Part shown: positions 15,706 to 21,559 of the stretch, piece after piece
Position numbering within the stretch: the stretch's first letter is position 1
How the letters are laid out: each line of letters starts with the position of its first letter
Origin: BB31 sp964582525
GTDB taxonomy: Bacteria > Pseudomonadota > Gammaproteobacteria > Beggiatoales > Beggiatoaceae
NCBI GenBank assembly: GCA_964582525.1
Contig: CAZOSP010000042.1
Coordinates: 1 to 28,675, forward strand
Direction of reading: 5' to 3'
DNA: 28,675 nucleotides
Made by a program: the position numbers and the translations under genes
Notes under the pieces: model-generated
Seen by the model: the letters and a program-made list of their open reading frames with translations, nothing else
The model's database searches: none
Told to the model about the DNA's origin: nothing

Positions 15706-16842
15706 TCACCCCGCCGAGACCAATTCGTGCCAAGCAGAGATCAAGGCTTGTCCGGCGGCGGCGATGTCTTCTTCGCTGCTAAAACGCCCGATCGACAGCC
15801 GCACCGCGCCCCGCGCCCGCGCCGGGTCGCAGCCGATGGCCGCCAACACGCCGCTGACCGCGTGTTCTGCGGCGTGACAGGCCGAGCCGGTGGACGCGGC
15901 AACTTCCGGCGCGGCGGTGAGCAAGTCCGCACCGCTGACGCCGGGAAACGAAAGATGTAGGGTGTTGGGCAAGCGCAAGCGCACATGACCGTTAAGGCGC
16001 AGGCCGGGAATCCGCGCCCGCAAAGTCTCGTGCAAACGGTCGCGTAATTGACTCAAGCGCACTTGTTCCGCCGCCAAACCCTCCCGCGCCAGCACCGCCG
16101 CCGCGCCCAAAGCGACCAAATGCGGCACGTTTTCGGTGCCGGGGCGCAGACCGCGCTCGTGGCTTGCGCCGAACTGAATCGGCGCAAGCGGTGTGCCGGA
16201 GCGCACATACAGCGCGCCAATGCCTTTGGGCGCGTAAAACTTATGCCCGGCCAGGGTCAGCAAATCCGCGCCCAATTCGTCCACGTCAATAGCGATTTTA
16301 CCCGCCGCCTGGGCCGCGTCCACATGCAGCAAGGCCCCCGCCGCGTGAACCCTCTCCGCCAGTTCCGCGATGGGCTGAATCGTGCCGATTTCATTGTTTG
16401 CCAGCATCACAGATACCAGTGCTGGCGGTTTTGCCAGCGCGGCGCGGGCCGCGTCGAGATCGAGAATGCCATCGCTGTCCACCGCCAGTTCGCTGACTGC
16501 CAGCCCTTCGCCGGACAGGTAGCGTGCGGGTTGCGCCACGGAAGGATGCTCGATGGCGCTGATCAGCAGGCGGGAAAAGCTGGGGCAGGCGCGCGCCACG
16601 CCCAGCAAGGCCAGGTTATTGGACTCGGTGGCGCTGCCAGTGAAAATAATCTCTTCCGCGCTCGCGCCGATCAATTCCGCCACCTGCGCCCGCGCTGTGA
16701 CGATAGCGTGTTTGGCGTTGTTCCCGTAGGCGTGATCCGAGGATGGATTACCGAACGCCTCGCCCAGCCACGGCAACATGGCCGCCACCACGCGCGGGTC
16801 TACCGGCGTGGTGGCGTTGTAATCGAGATAAATCGGCTTCAT
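15706..16842 (-). CDS. Cysteine desulfurase (NifS/IscS class V aminotransferase)
   Basis: The 378-aa protein starts MKPIYLDYNATTPVDPRV and carries TGSATESNNLAL, ISAIEHPSV, VMLANNEIGTIQPI, HVDAAQAAGKI, the PLP lysine in LAGHKFYAPKGIGALY, GTENVPHLVALG and the persulfide-forming Cys in STGSACHAAEH. It removes sulfur from cysteine, giving alanine and an enzyme persulfide for relay proteins. The loop around the Cys differs from housekeeping IscS, and no iscU or iscR is nearby, so a dedicated sulfur-transfer role is likely. ATG 16842 overlaps the previous stop by 4 bases (ATGA). The frame is open to 17001, but those Arg-rich residues are not family-like. Very G+C-rich: 45 of 60 at 15841-15900. Confidence 0.94.
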   Translation of the reverse strand: MKPIYLDYNATTPVDPRVVAAMLPWLGEAFGNPSSDHAYGNNAKHAIVTARAQVAELIGASAEEIIFTGSATESNNLALLGVARACPSFSRLLISAIEHPSVAQPARYLSGEGLAVSELAVDSDGILDLDAARAALAKPPALVSVMLANNEIGTIQPIAELAERVHAAGALLHVDAAQAAGKIAIDVDELGADLLTLAGHKFYAPKGIGALYVRSGTPLAPIQFGASHERGLRPGTENVPHLVALGAAAVLAREGLAAEQVRLSQLRDRLHETLRARIPGLRLNGHVRLRLPNTLHLSFPGVSGADLLTAAPEVAASTGSACHAAEHAVSGVLAAIGCDPARARGAVRLSIGRFSSEEDIAAAGQALISAWHELVSAG

Positions 16843-17159
16843 CCTGCCGCCTCCATCATCCGCTCCAGCGGAACTTCCAGGCTTTCCGCCAGCCCCGCCA
16901 GGTCGGTTTCGGCCAGACCCGACTCGGTCAGCGCGGCGAGAATATCGGCGGGCATGATAATCACGCCGTCGGCGGGTAATAGGCTTTGTCCGTTCAGCCA
17001 CAAGGCCGGAAAGCCGTTGCCGTGGGCGTCGCGAGAATCGGTGAATAGCGTTTCATACGCCGCGCCTAAATACCGTACCAGCACTTCGGCATAACCGGCG
17101 TATAACGTGCAACGTCCGCCCGGCGGTTGTTGGGAAATCACTTGGATGAAAATTGCCAT
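16839..17159 (-). CDS. Unknown 106-aa protein, possibly thioredoxin-like
   Basis: I do not recognise a named family. The protein runs strand-helix-strand (IFIQVISQ, then RCTLYAGYAEVLVRYLG, ETLFTDS), then GFPALWLNGQSLLPADGVIIMPADI and a helical tail. This order and the FPALWLNG strand recall a small thioredoxin- or selenoprotein-W-like fold, with a single Cys in GGRCTLY; the fold is a guess. ATG 17159 (MAIFIQVISQ) is chosen; it begins 2 bases after the DsrE stop and its own stop overlaps the desulfurase start. Translational coupling on both sides implies stoichiometric production, so it may receive or hand on sulfur between the DsrE protein and the desulfurase. Confidence 0.75.
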   Translation of the reverse strand: MAIFIQVISQQPPGGRCTLYAGYAEVLVRYLGAAYETLFTDSRDAHGNGFPALWLNGQSLLPADGVIIMPADILAALTESGLAETDLAGLAESLEVPLERMMEAAG

Positions 17160-17161
17160 AG

Positions 17162-17482
17162 TCAAAAACTCAGCACTTTGTCGCAATCCTTCACCAATTC
17201 ATACAAATCCTTCATGGTCGAAAGCGGGCACAACTCACTGCTGCCCTGCTGGCGAATTTTTAAACAGGTGCCGCAGGCGAGAATTTCGCCGCCTTGGTCC
17301 GCGAAATCCTGCATTTGCACCGTGACTTTGAATTTATCGCTGTCCAGGCTTTCTGCTTCCACCCCTTTGGCGAGCAGAAAGACTTGCACCGTATCACCCT
17401 GTTGCAGCGCGAACAGACCCAGACGGAAAGCGTTCCACACGGTTTCCGTGTCGTTGCTGTAAATCACTAAGCCAAGTTTCAT
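17162..17482 (-). CDS. DsrE-family sulfur-carrier-like protein
   Basis: The 106-aa cytoplasmic protein has the DsrE layout: an opening strand MKLGLVIYSNDTETVWNA, VQVFLLAKGVEAES, and a Cys-containing region GGEILACGTCLKIR, where the family's sulfur-accepting Cys sits, followed by LYELVKDCDKVLSF. A CxxC (ACGTC) plus Cys in ELCPLS give it more thiols than most relatives. DsrE-type proteins accept sulfane sulfur and pass it along. It lies 40 bases after the MFS gene, the only loose joint in the operon, which is filled by a palindrome. It is therefore likely to be read both with the operon and perhaps at a different level from the upstream genes. Confidence 0.88.
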   Translation of the reverse strand: MKLGLVIYSNDTETVWNAFRLGLFALQQGDTVQVFLLAKGVEAESLDSDKFKVTVQMQDFADQGGEILACGTCLKIRQQGSSELCPLSTMKDLYELVKDCDKVLSF

Positions 17483-17497
17483 CGTCAGACGCCTCCA

Positions 17498-17530
17498 AGA
17501 CCTGACAGGTTTTCAAAACCTGTCAGGTCT
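17498..17530. repeat. Perfect 33-bp palindrome that ends the MFS gene
   Basis: The arm AGACCTGACAGGTTTT and its exact complement flank one C. The MFS stop codon (17525-17523) and the preceding Thr codon lie inside one arm. It sits in the middle of an otherwise closely packed operon and could act as an attenuator or mRNA-processing site that lowers expression of the downstream genes. Confidence 0.85.
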
Positions 17531-18833
17531 CGCTGTTAGGATTCAAGCGCGGATGGGTTTCCGCACACGCTAAAAGCACAATCAAGCCGGACAAAAACAT
17601 CGCCAGCGCGGTGAAAATAAACCCGGCTTCAATCTGTCCAAAAAGAACCGCTACGCCACCCAGCGCCAGCGCGCCGATGCCGTAGCCCAAATCGCGCCAG
17701 AAGCGGTAGATGCCGATAGCCGAGCCGCGCCAGTTGGGGTGGGCGATGTCGGATACGGCGGCGGACAGGGTGGGGTAGAGCAAGGCCATGCCGAAACCGG
17801 TCACGGCGGCACTGAATGACCACCATAATTCCCCCTCGCCCAGCACGGTCAAGCCCACGCCCGCGCCGCACAGCCACATGCCGGCGACGATGGGCTTTTT
17901 GCGCCCGATGTGATCCGACCAATGGCCGGTAAGAAATTGCGAGATGCCCCAGACAAAGCCGTACACGCCGATTACCCAGCCAATTCCTGCCAGACTCAGT
18001 CCGCGCTGATAGAGATAGAGCGGGAAAAATACCCACACCAAGGCATCAACGAATTTTTCTACCAGTCCAGCTTGGCTGATGGCAGCCATGCGTGCATCGC
18101 GCCAGGACATCAGGGTGAACACTTCCCACGTCGTTGGTTTATCTGAAATATTGCGTGGATAGCGCGGACGCAGACCGCTGCTCTGTCCCGCTGTGTGTTT
18201 TTTGCCTTCGGCTTGCGCCCAGGGTAAGGTATCTTTGACCCACAACAGGGTCAGCACCCCGGCTAGCAACACCGCGCTCAGACCAAAAATCAACAGCCCC
18301 AGGCGCGGACCATAGGTGCTTGCCAGGTAGCCGGTGACGATGCCCGCCACCGCCACGCCGAAATAGCCGGAAAACTCGTTTAAGCCAATGGTCAAACCGC
18401 GCTGATCCGGGCGGGTGAGATCGAGCTTGGCGGTTTGAGTCATTGACCAGGTAAGCCCTTGGTTCACCCCCAGCAACACCGTGGCGGCGACAATCCAATT
18501 CCACGACGGCGCGTAATAAATCATCAGCGGAATCGGCACCGCCGCCAGCCAGCCCAACAGCAGCACGTTTTTCCGCCCCCACTGTTCGGACAAACGCCCG
18601 GCGACGAAATTCAGTGTGCCTTTGACAAAACCGAAGGCCACCACGAAGGCGGTAAGCATCATAAACGAGCCTTGTGCCACGCCAAATTCGCTTTCCGCCA
18701 GGGCGGGCACCACGGTACGGGTCATGCCGAGAGTCAGCCCAACCAAAAAGACCTGCGCCAGTTGATGCGCGAACTGGCTGAAATTATGGCGGATGCCGTA
18801 GTGGTAATCCGCCAGTTCCCGCGTCAGATTCAT
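17523..18833 (-). CDS. Major facilitator superfamily transporter
   Basis: The 436-aa protein has about 12 hydrophobic helices and MFS loop motifs: GRLSEQWGRKNVLLLGW after helix 2, and LTGHWSDHIGRKKPIVAG in the second half. The inter-domain loop is hydrophilic (AEGKKHTAGQSSG). The substrate is not predictable from the motifs. Overlap by 4 bases (ATGA) with the persulfide dioxygenase-like gene and linkage to sulfur-transfer genes point to a sulfur compound such as sulfite, thiosulfate or an organic persulfide. The C-terminal two residues and stop come from the palindrome at 17498-17530, so the natural end may have been altered by repeat insertion. Confidence 0.9.
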   Translation of the reverse strand: MNLTRELADYHYGIRHNFSQFAHQLAQVFLVGLTLGMTRTVVPALAESEFGVAQGSFMMLTAFVVAFGFVKGTLNFVAGRLSEQWGRKNVLLLGWLAAVPIPLMIYYAPSWNWIVAATVLLGVNQGLTWSMTQTAKLDLTRPDQRGLTIGLNEFSGYFGVAVAGIVTGYLASTYGPRLGLLIFGLSAVLLAGVLTLLWVKDTLPWAQAEGKKHTAGQSSGLRPRYPRNISDKPTTWEVFTLMSWRDARMAAISQAGLVEKFVDALVWVFFPLYLYQRGLSLAGIGWVIGVYGFVWGISQFLTGHWSDHIGRKKPIVAGMWLCGAGVGLTVLGEGELWWSFSAAVTGFGMALLYPTLSAAVSDIAHPNWRGSAIGIYRFWRDLGYGIGALALGGVAVLFGQIEAGFIFTALAMFLSGLIVLLACAETHPRLNPNSET

Positions 18834-19567
18834 GCCGTTTGTCCCAGATTAACCGTGACGATGCGTGCCATTTCCGCTGGGCGCGGTGGGATTTCCTTGA
18901 CCAGTGCTTCAATAAAATTGGCTTTGTCCAGCATGAGGTCGGGATTCCAGCGTTTTTCAAACCCTAGCGTGGAACTGGGTTTGCCGGAAATCCCTGCGCC
19001 GCACACGCTGCCGGAGCGATGACCGGGATAAAGCTCGACCAAATCCGGCAAGCCCAAAATTTGGTTATGTATCGAATCGTACAGCAACGCCGCCATTTCC
19101 CGTTCCGCGCCCGCCAAATCAGGGCGGCCAATCGAACCGACAAACAAGGTATCGCCAGTCAGCACAAACCACGGATCGCTGGTGCGCCGCTTGTCTGTGA
19201 CCAGCAGTGAAATACTGTCTTGGGTATGACCGGGCGTGTGCAGCACCTTGATTTCGACATTGCCGCAGTCGATGATTTCCTGGTCGCGCAAGGCTTGGAA
19301 CTCGAACTTGACTCGCCCGGCATTGCTTTCGTGCAGACAATACGGCGCACCGATCCGGGCAGCTAATTCACCTCCGCCAGAGTAATGATCAGCATGGACA
19401 TGGGTGTCGATGACATGGGTGATGGTCACGGCTTCTTTTGTCGCTTCTTCAATAAACCACGCCTCGTCGCCCGCGACGACATCCACTGCCACAGCTTTAC
19501 CTTTGCCACCGCAACCGAACAGATAGGACAGAGTGGCTTCTTTGCTTGCCAGTTGTTTGAAAAACAT
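18830..19567 (-). CDS. Metallo-beta-lactamase-fold persulfide dioxygenase-like protein (ETHE1/Blh type)
   Basis: The 245-aa protein has THVHADH at residues 55-61, HTPGHTQDSISL, LTGDTLFVGSIGRPDL and LYPGH, the metal-binding set of the glyoxalase-II/ETHE1 group. In ETHE1-type enzymes a mononuclear iron oxidises glutathione persulfide to sulfite. The GRPDL motif after GDTLF is typical of that group rather than of true glyoxalase II. It is the first gene of the operon (ATG 19567, AAAGGAG upstream) and is divergent from an ArsR-rhodanese regulator, an arrangement recalling bigR-blh operons. Expected role: detoxify or use sulfane sulfur in the cytoplasm. Confidence 0.88.
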   Translation of the reverse strand: MFFKQLASKEATLSYLFGCGGKGKAVAVDVVAGDEAWFIEEATKEAVTITHVIDTHVHADHYSGGGELAARIGAPYCLHESNAGRVKFEFQALRDQEIIDCGNVEIKVLHTPGHTQDSISLLVTDKRRTSDPWFVLTGDTLFVGSIGRPDLAGAEREMAALLYDSIHNQILGLPDLVELYPGHRSGSVCGAGISGKPSSTLGFEKRWNPDLMLDKANFIEALVKEIPPRPAEMARIVTVNLGQTA

Positions 19568-19633
19568 GGGTATTCTCCTTTAGTGATAGCGAGTTAGTTT
19601 GTGTTAGACTGTTCGACTTTATCAAAATCAACA

Positions 19634-19653
19634 ATTCAATATAATCATTGAAT
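19634..19653. promoter_or_regulatory. Candidate operator between the divergent sulfur operon and the ArsR-rhodanese gene
   Basis: ATTCAAT and ATTGAAT form 7-bp inverted arms separated by 6 bases. A TATAAT (19640-19645), possible -10 for the regulator gene, lies within the dyad. This AT-rich symmetry matches ArsR-type operators and would let one protein control both directions in the 107-base gap. Confidence 0.5.
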
Positions 19654-19674
19654 ACTAGAATATAGAGCTTTTAC

Positions 19675-20334
19675 ATGTCAAGCGATAATTTCAAACATAC
19701 CCTGTTTGCCCAATTTGCCCGCCTTGGCAAGGCATTGGGCAATGGCTACCGCCTAGAAATCTTGGAATTTTTGGCACAGTGTGAATATAACGTGGAAACC
19801 CTCGCTAGGCTGACAGGCTTAACGGTTGCCAATACCTCACAACATCTTCAGCAGCTTCGCCAAGCCGGGTTGGTGGCGGCACGTAAAGAAGGTCTGCATG
19901 TTTACTATCGGCTGGCGGACAACAGCATTATTGAACTGATGACGGCGTTACGTCGGACAGCGGAAAACAATCTGGCAGAAGTAGATAAGTTGATTAACAC
20001 TTATCTCAAAATCAAAGACGAGTTAGAGCCAGTTCCCGCGCAAGCCTTGTTGCAACGCGCTAGAGAGGGGCTGGTGACGGTTTTGGACGTGCGTCCAGCA
20101 GAAGAATACGCCGCTGGGCATGTATCGGGGGCGATTAATATCCCGTTGGCAGATTTAGAACGCTTGTGGTCTGAACTGTCGCCCGATAAAGAAATCATTG
20201 CCTATTGTCGCGGTCCTTATTGTGTGTTGGCTTATGATGCGGTGGCGAAATTGCGGGCGCGGGGCTTGCAGGCGCGGCGACTGGAAGAAGGCTATCCCGA
20301 ATGGAAGGAAGCGGGCTTGCCGTTGAGTGAATAA
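19675..20334 (+). CDS. ArsR-type HTH regulator fused to a rhodanese domain
   Basis: The 219-aa protein has an ArsR winged helix (about 15-85: GNGYRLEILEFLAQCEYNVE, TSQHLQQLRQAGLV, ARKEGLHVYYRL), a linker helix, then a rhodanese domain (about 118-215: LDVRPAEEYAAGHVSGAINI, active loop with C178-RGPY-C183, GYPEW). The HTH likely binds the operator at 19634, and the catalytic Cys would load sulfane sulfur, making the protein its own sensor. The second loop Cys (183) could form a disulfide or polysulfide with Cys178. It is divergent from the seven-gene operon that it presumably controls. ATG 19675 is the only sensible start. Similar fusions are known in other bacteria, but their signals are poorly characterised. 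Confidence 0.92.
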   Translation: MSSDNFKHTLFAQFARLGKALGNGYRLEILEFLAQCEYNVETLARLTGLTVANTSQHLQQLRQAGLVAARKEGLHVYYRLADNSIIELMTALRRTAENNLAEVDKLINTYLKIKDELEPVPAQALLQRAREGLVTVLDVRPAEEYAAGHVSGAINIPLADLERLWSELSPDKEIIAYCRGPYCVLAYDAVAKLRARGLQARRLEEGYPEWKEAGLPLSE

Positions 20335-20513
20335 CCCACATTGCACGCTTGGTGCTGTACGCATTCACGCGAGAGGGCTGCAAAAGGACCTTGTTGAGAA
20401 TGCTCATCATAAAACTTAGCAGTGCTGGCGCAGGCGGCATGAAACAACAGCATCTGGGGGTATCGATGTCTGAAAAAGCGATTTCGCGGCAAAACGGCTG
20501 ATACAGTCAGCCA

Positions 20514-20559
20514 TTTCGTGTTTTTCGTGGTTCATTTTTTTACCACGAAAAGCACGAAA
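20514..20559. repeat. 18-bp-arm hairpin TTTCGTG...CACGAAA
   Basis: The arms (TTTCGTGTTTTTCGTGGT and its complement) pair over 18 positions with a single G.T wobble, around a 10-nt T-rich loop. Repeats of the CCACGAAAAACACGAAA type are dispersed in many genomes. It lies 180 bases after the ArsR-rhodanese stop. Confidence 0.8.
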
Positions 20560-20573
20560 GGATGCCATGCCAC

Positions 20574-20618
20574 CCGTTCAGGGCTTAAGCTGTGATGCGT
20601 GGTGGTGCAAGGTTGCGC
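20574..20618 (-). pseudogene. Relic of a trans-sulfuration (Cys/Met PLP) enzyme gene
   Basis: Fifteen codons read AQPCTTTHHSLSPER on the minus strand, matching the C-terminal TQPCTTTHHGLPPEER of the intact enzyme at 12564-13721. At the DNA level 27 of 31 bases agree (20587-20617 against 12676-12706). On both sides the similarity stops, so this is a short decayed fragment and not a gene. Confidence 0.65.
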
Positions 20619-20640
20619 GAAATTCGCACCCGCAAGCAGC

Positions 20641-20662
20641 GCACCTGCCCCGCATTGTTAGC
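20641..20662. repeat. Second copy of the 22-base element of 12438-12459
   Basis: Same orientation and 20 of 22 bases identical. It lies 23 bases from the PLP-enzyme relic. Along with the hairpins it fills the 469-base stretch 20335-20803, in which I find no intact gene. Confidence 0.55.
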
Positions 20663-20750
20663 CAACACATGGTTTGATTCGTGCATCAAAGCCTACCAAA
20701 CCGAGCAACCTTCCTATTGCTAACAACATCAAAAGCCTCCTCTATTGCTC

Positions 20751-20772
20751 GTTCCCGCGCTCGGCGTGGGAA
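20751..20772. repeat. GTTCCC...GGGAA interspersed hairpin
   Basis: TTCCCGCGC-TCG-GCGTGGGAA gives a 9-bp stem (one G.T pair) with a 3-nt loop. It resembles the widespread GTTCCCACGCTCCGCGTGGGAA repeats. It lies 32 bases before the chaperone ATG and would be in the leader of the pilus operon if transcription starts upstream. Confidence 0.65.
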
Positions 20773-20803
20773 TAACTTCCCGCACACACATTCGGAGTCC
20801 CGT

Positions 20804-21559
20804 ATGAAAAGCTTAATTTCTCTATTAATGATATGCCTCAGTTTGCCAGTTTGTGCGGCTAACATCTCGGTGACACCGACACGCATCATACTCCATCCCA
20901 CACAAAACACCGCCTTCCTCACTTTCACTAATCGCAGCGCAAAGCCTTTGAGTTTACAAATTTTTGTCAAATCTTGGGCGCAAACGGCGGACGGCGAGTC
21001 GGTCATTGAAGACAGCCGCGAGCTGGTGGTATTTCCCAAAATGCTGCATTTAGACAGCGGACAAGCGCGTCCGATTCGCTTAGGTTTTCAAGGCAATTTT
21101 TCTGAGGTTGAGCGTGCTTTTCGGATTTTTGCCGATGAATTGCCCAGCGTGGATATAGAAACCGGCGCGGTGGGGGTGATTTTCCCGGTGCGTTTCAGCA
21201 TCCCCGTGTTTGTACGCGCACAAGACGATGAATTAGAAGCAGAAATGGATTTAACGGCTGCGCATATTAAAGATGGCGCGTTACACGTTGAAGTACAAAA
21301 TCAAGGCGTACAGCATATTGCCCTGAACAGCTTGGAAGCGCGTTTATTGGATAAAAATGGACAGCTTCTTGCCGTGTTGCAGTCGCAAGGTGGGCGCGTT
21401 TTGGCGCGATATTCGGTGTTTTTTAAGCTGCCTATTGAGGCGCAACTGTGCGCTCAAGTGAATGTCGCTGAGATTCAAGCCATCAGCAAAAAGGTATCGA
21501 AAAATCGACGTTTCGCGCTATCTGCTGCGAATCAATGTGCAGATCAACACGATCAATAA
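20804..21559 (+). CDS. Periplasmic fimbrial chaperone (PapD/CsuC-like)
   Basis: The 251-aa product has a signal peptide (MKSLISLLMICLSLPVCA, cleaved before NISVTPTRI). Two Ig-like domains follow: SVTPTRIILHPTQNTAFLTF opens domain 1, FPKMLHLDSGQARPIRLGFQ is the G1-strand region and VERAFRIFADELP precedes domain 2. PapD-like chaperones donate a strand to pilus subunits and deliver them to the usher. ATG 20804, with CGGAG 7 bases upstream, replaces a longer frame from 20681. The usher and an SCPU subunit follow, making this an archaic (Csu-type) chaperone-usher locus. The stop TAA overlaps an ATG by one base (TAATG). Confidence 0.9.
   Translation: MKSLISLLMICLSLPVCAANISVTPTRIILHPTQNTAFLTFTNRSAKPLSLQIFVKSWAQTADGESVIEDSRELVVFPKMLHLDSGQARPIRLGFQGNFSEVERAFRIFADELPSVDIETGAVGVIFPVRFSIPVFVRAQDDELEAEMDLTAAHIKDGALHVEVQNQGVQHIALNSLEARLLDKNGQLLAVLQSQGGRVLARYSVFFKLPIEAQLCAQVNVAEIQAISKKVSKNRRFALSAANQCADQHDQ

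Noticed and set aside
20571..20665. Integron attC-like site suggested by GCTAACAATGC and GCTTAAG motifs
   Set aside because: The minus strand begins like an attC site, but no GTTRRRY core closes it, the arms do not pair as required, and no cassette-like gene or integrase is present. The same core at 28656 has no partner.
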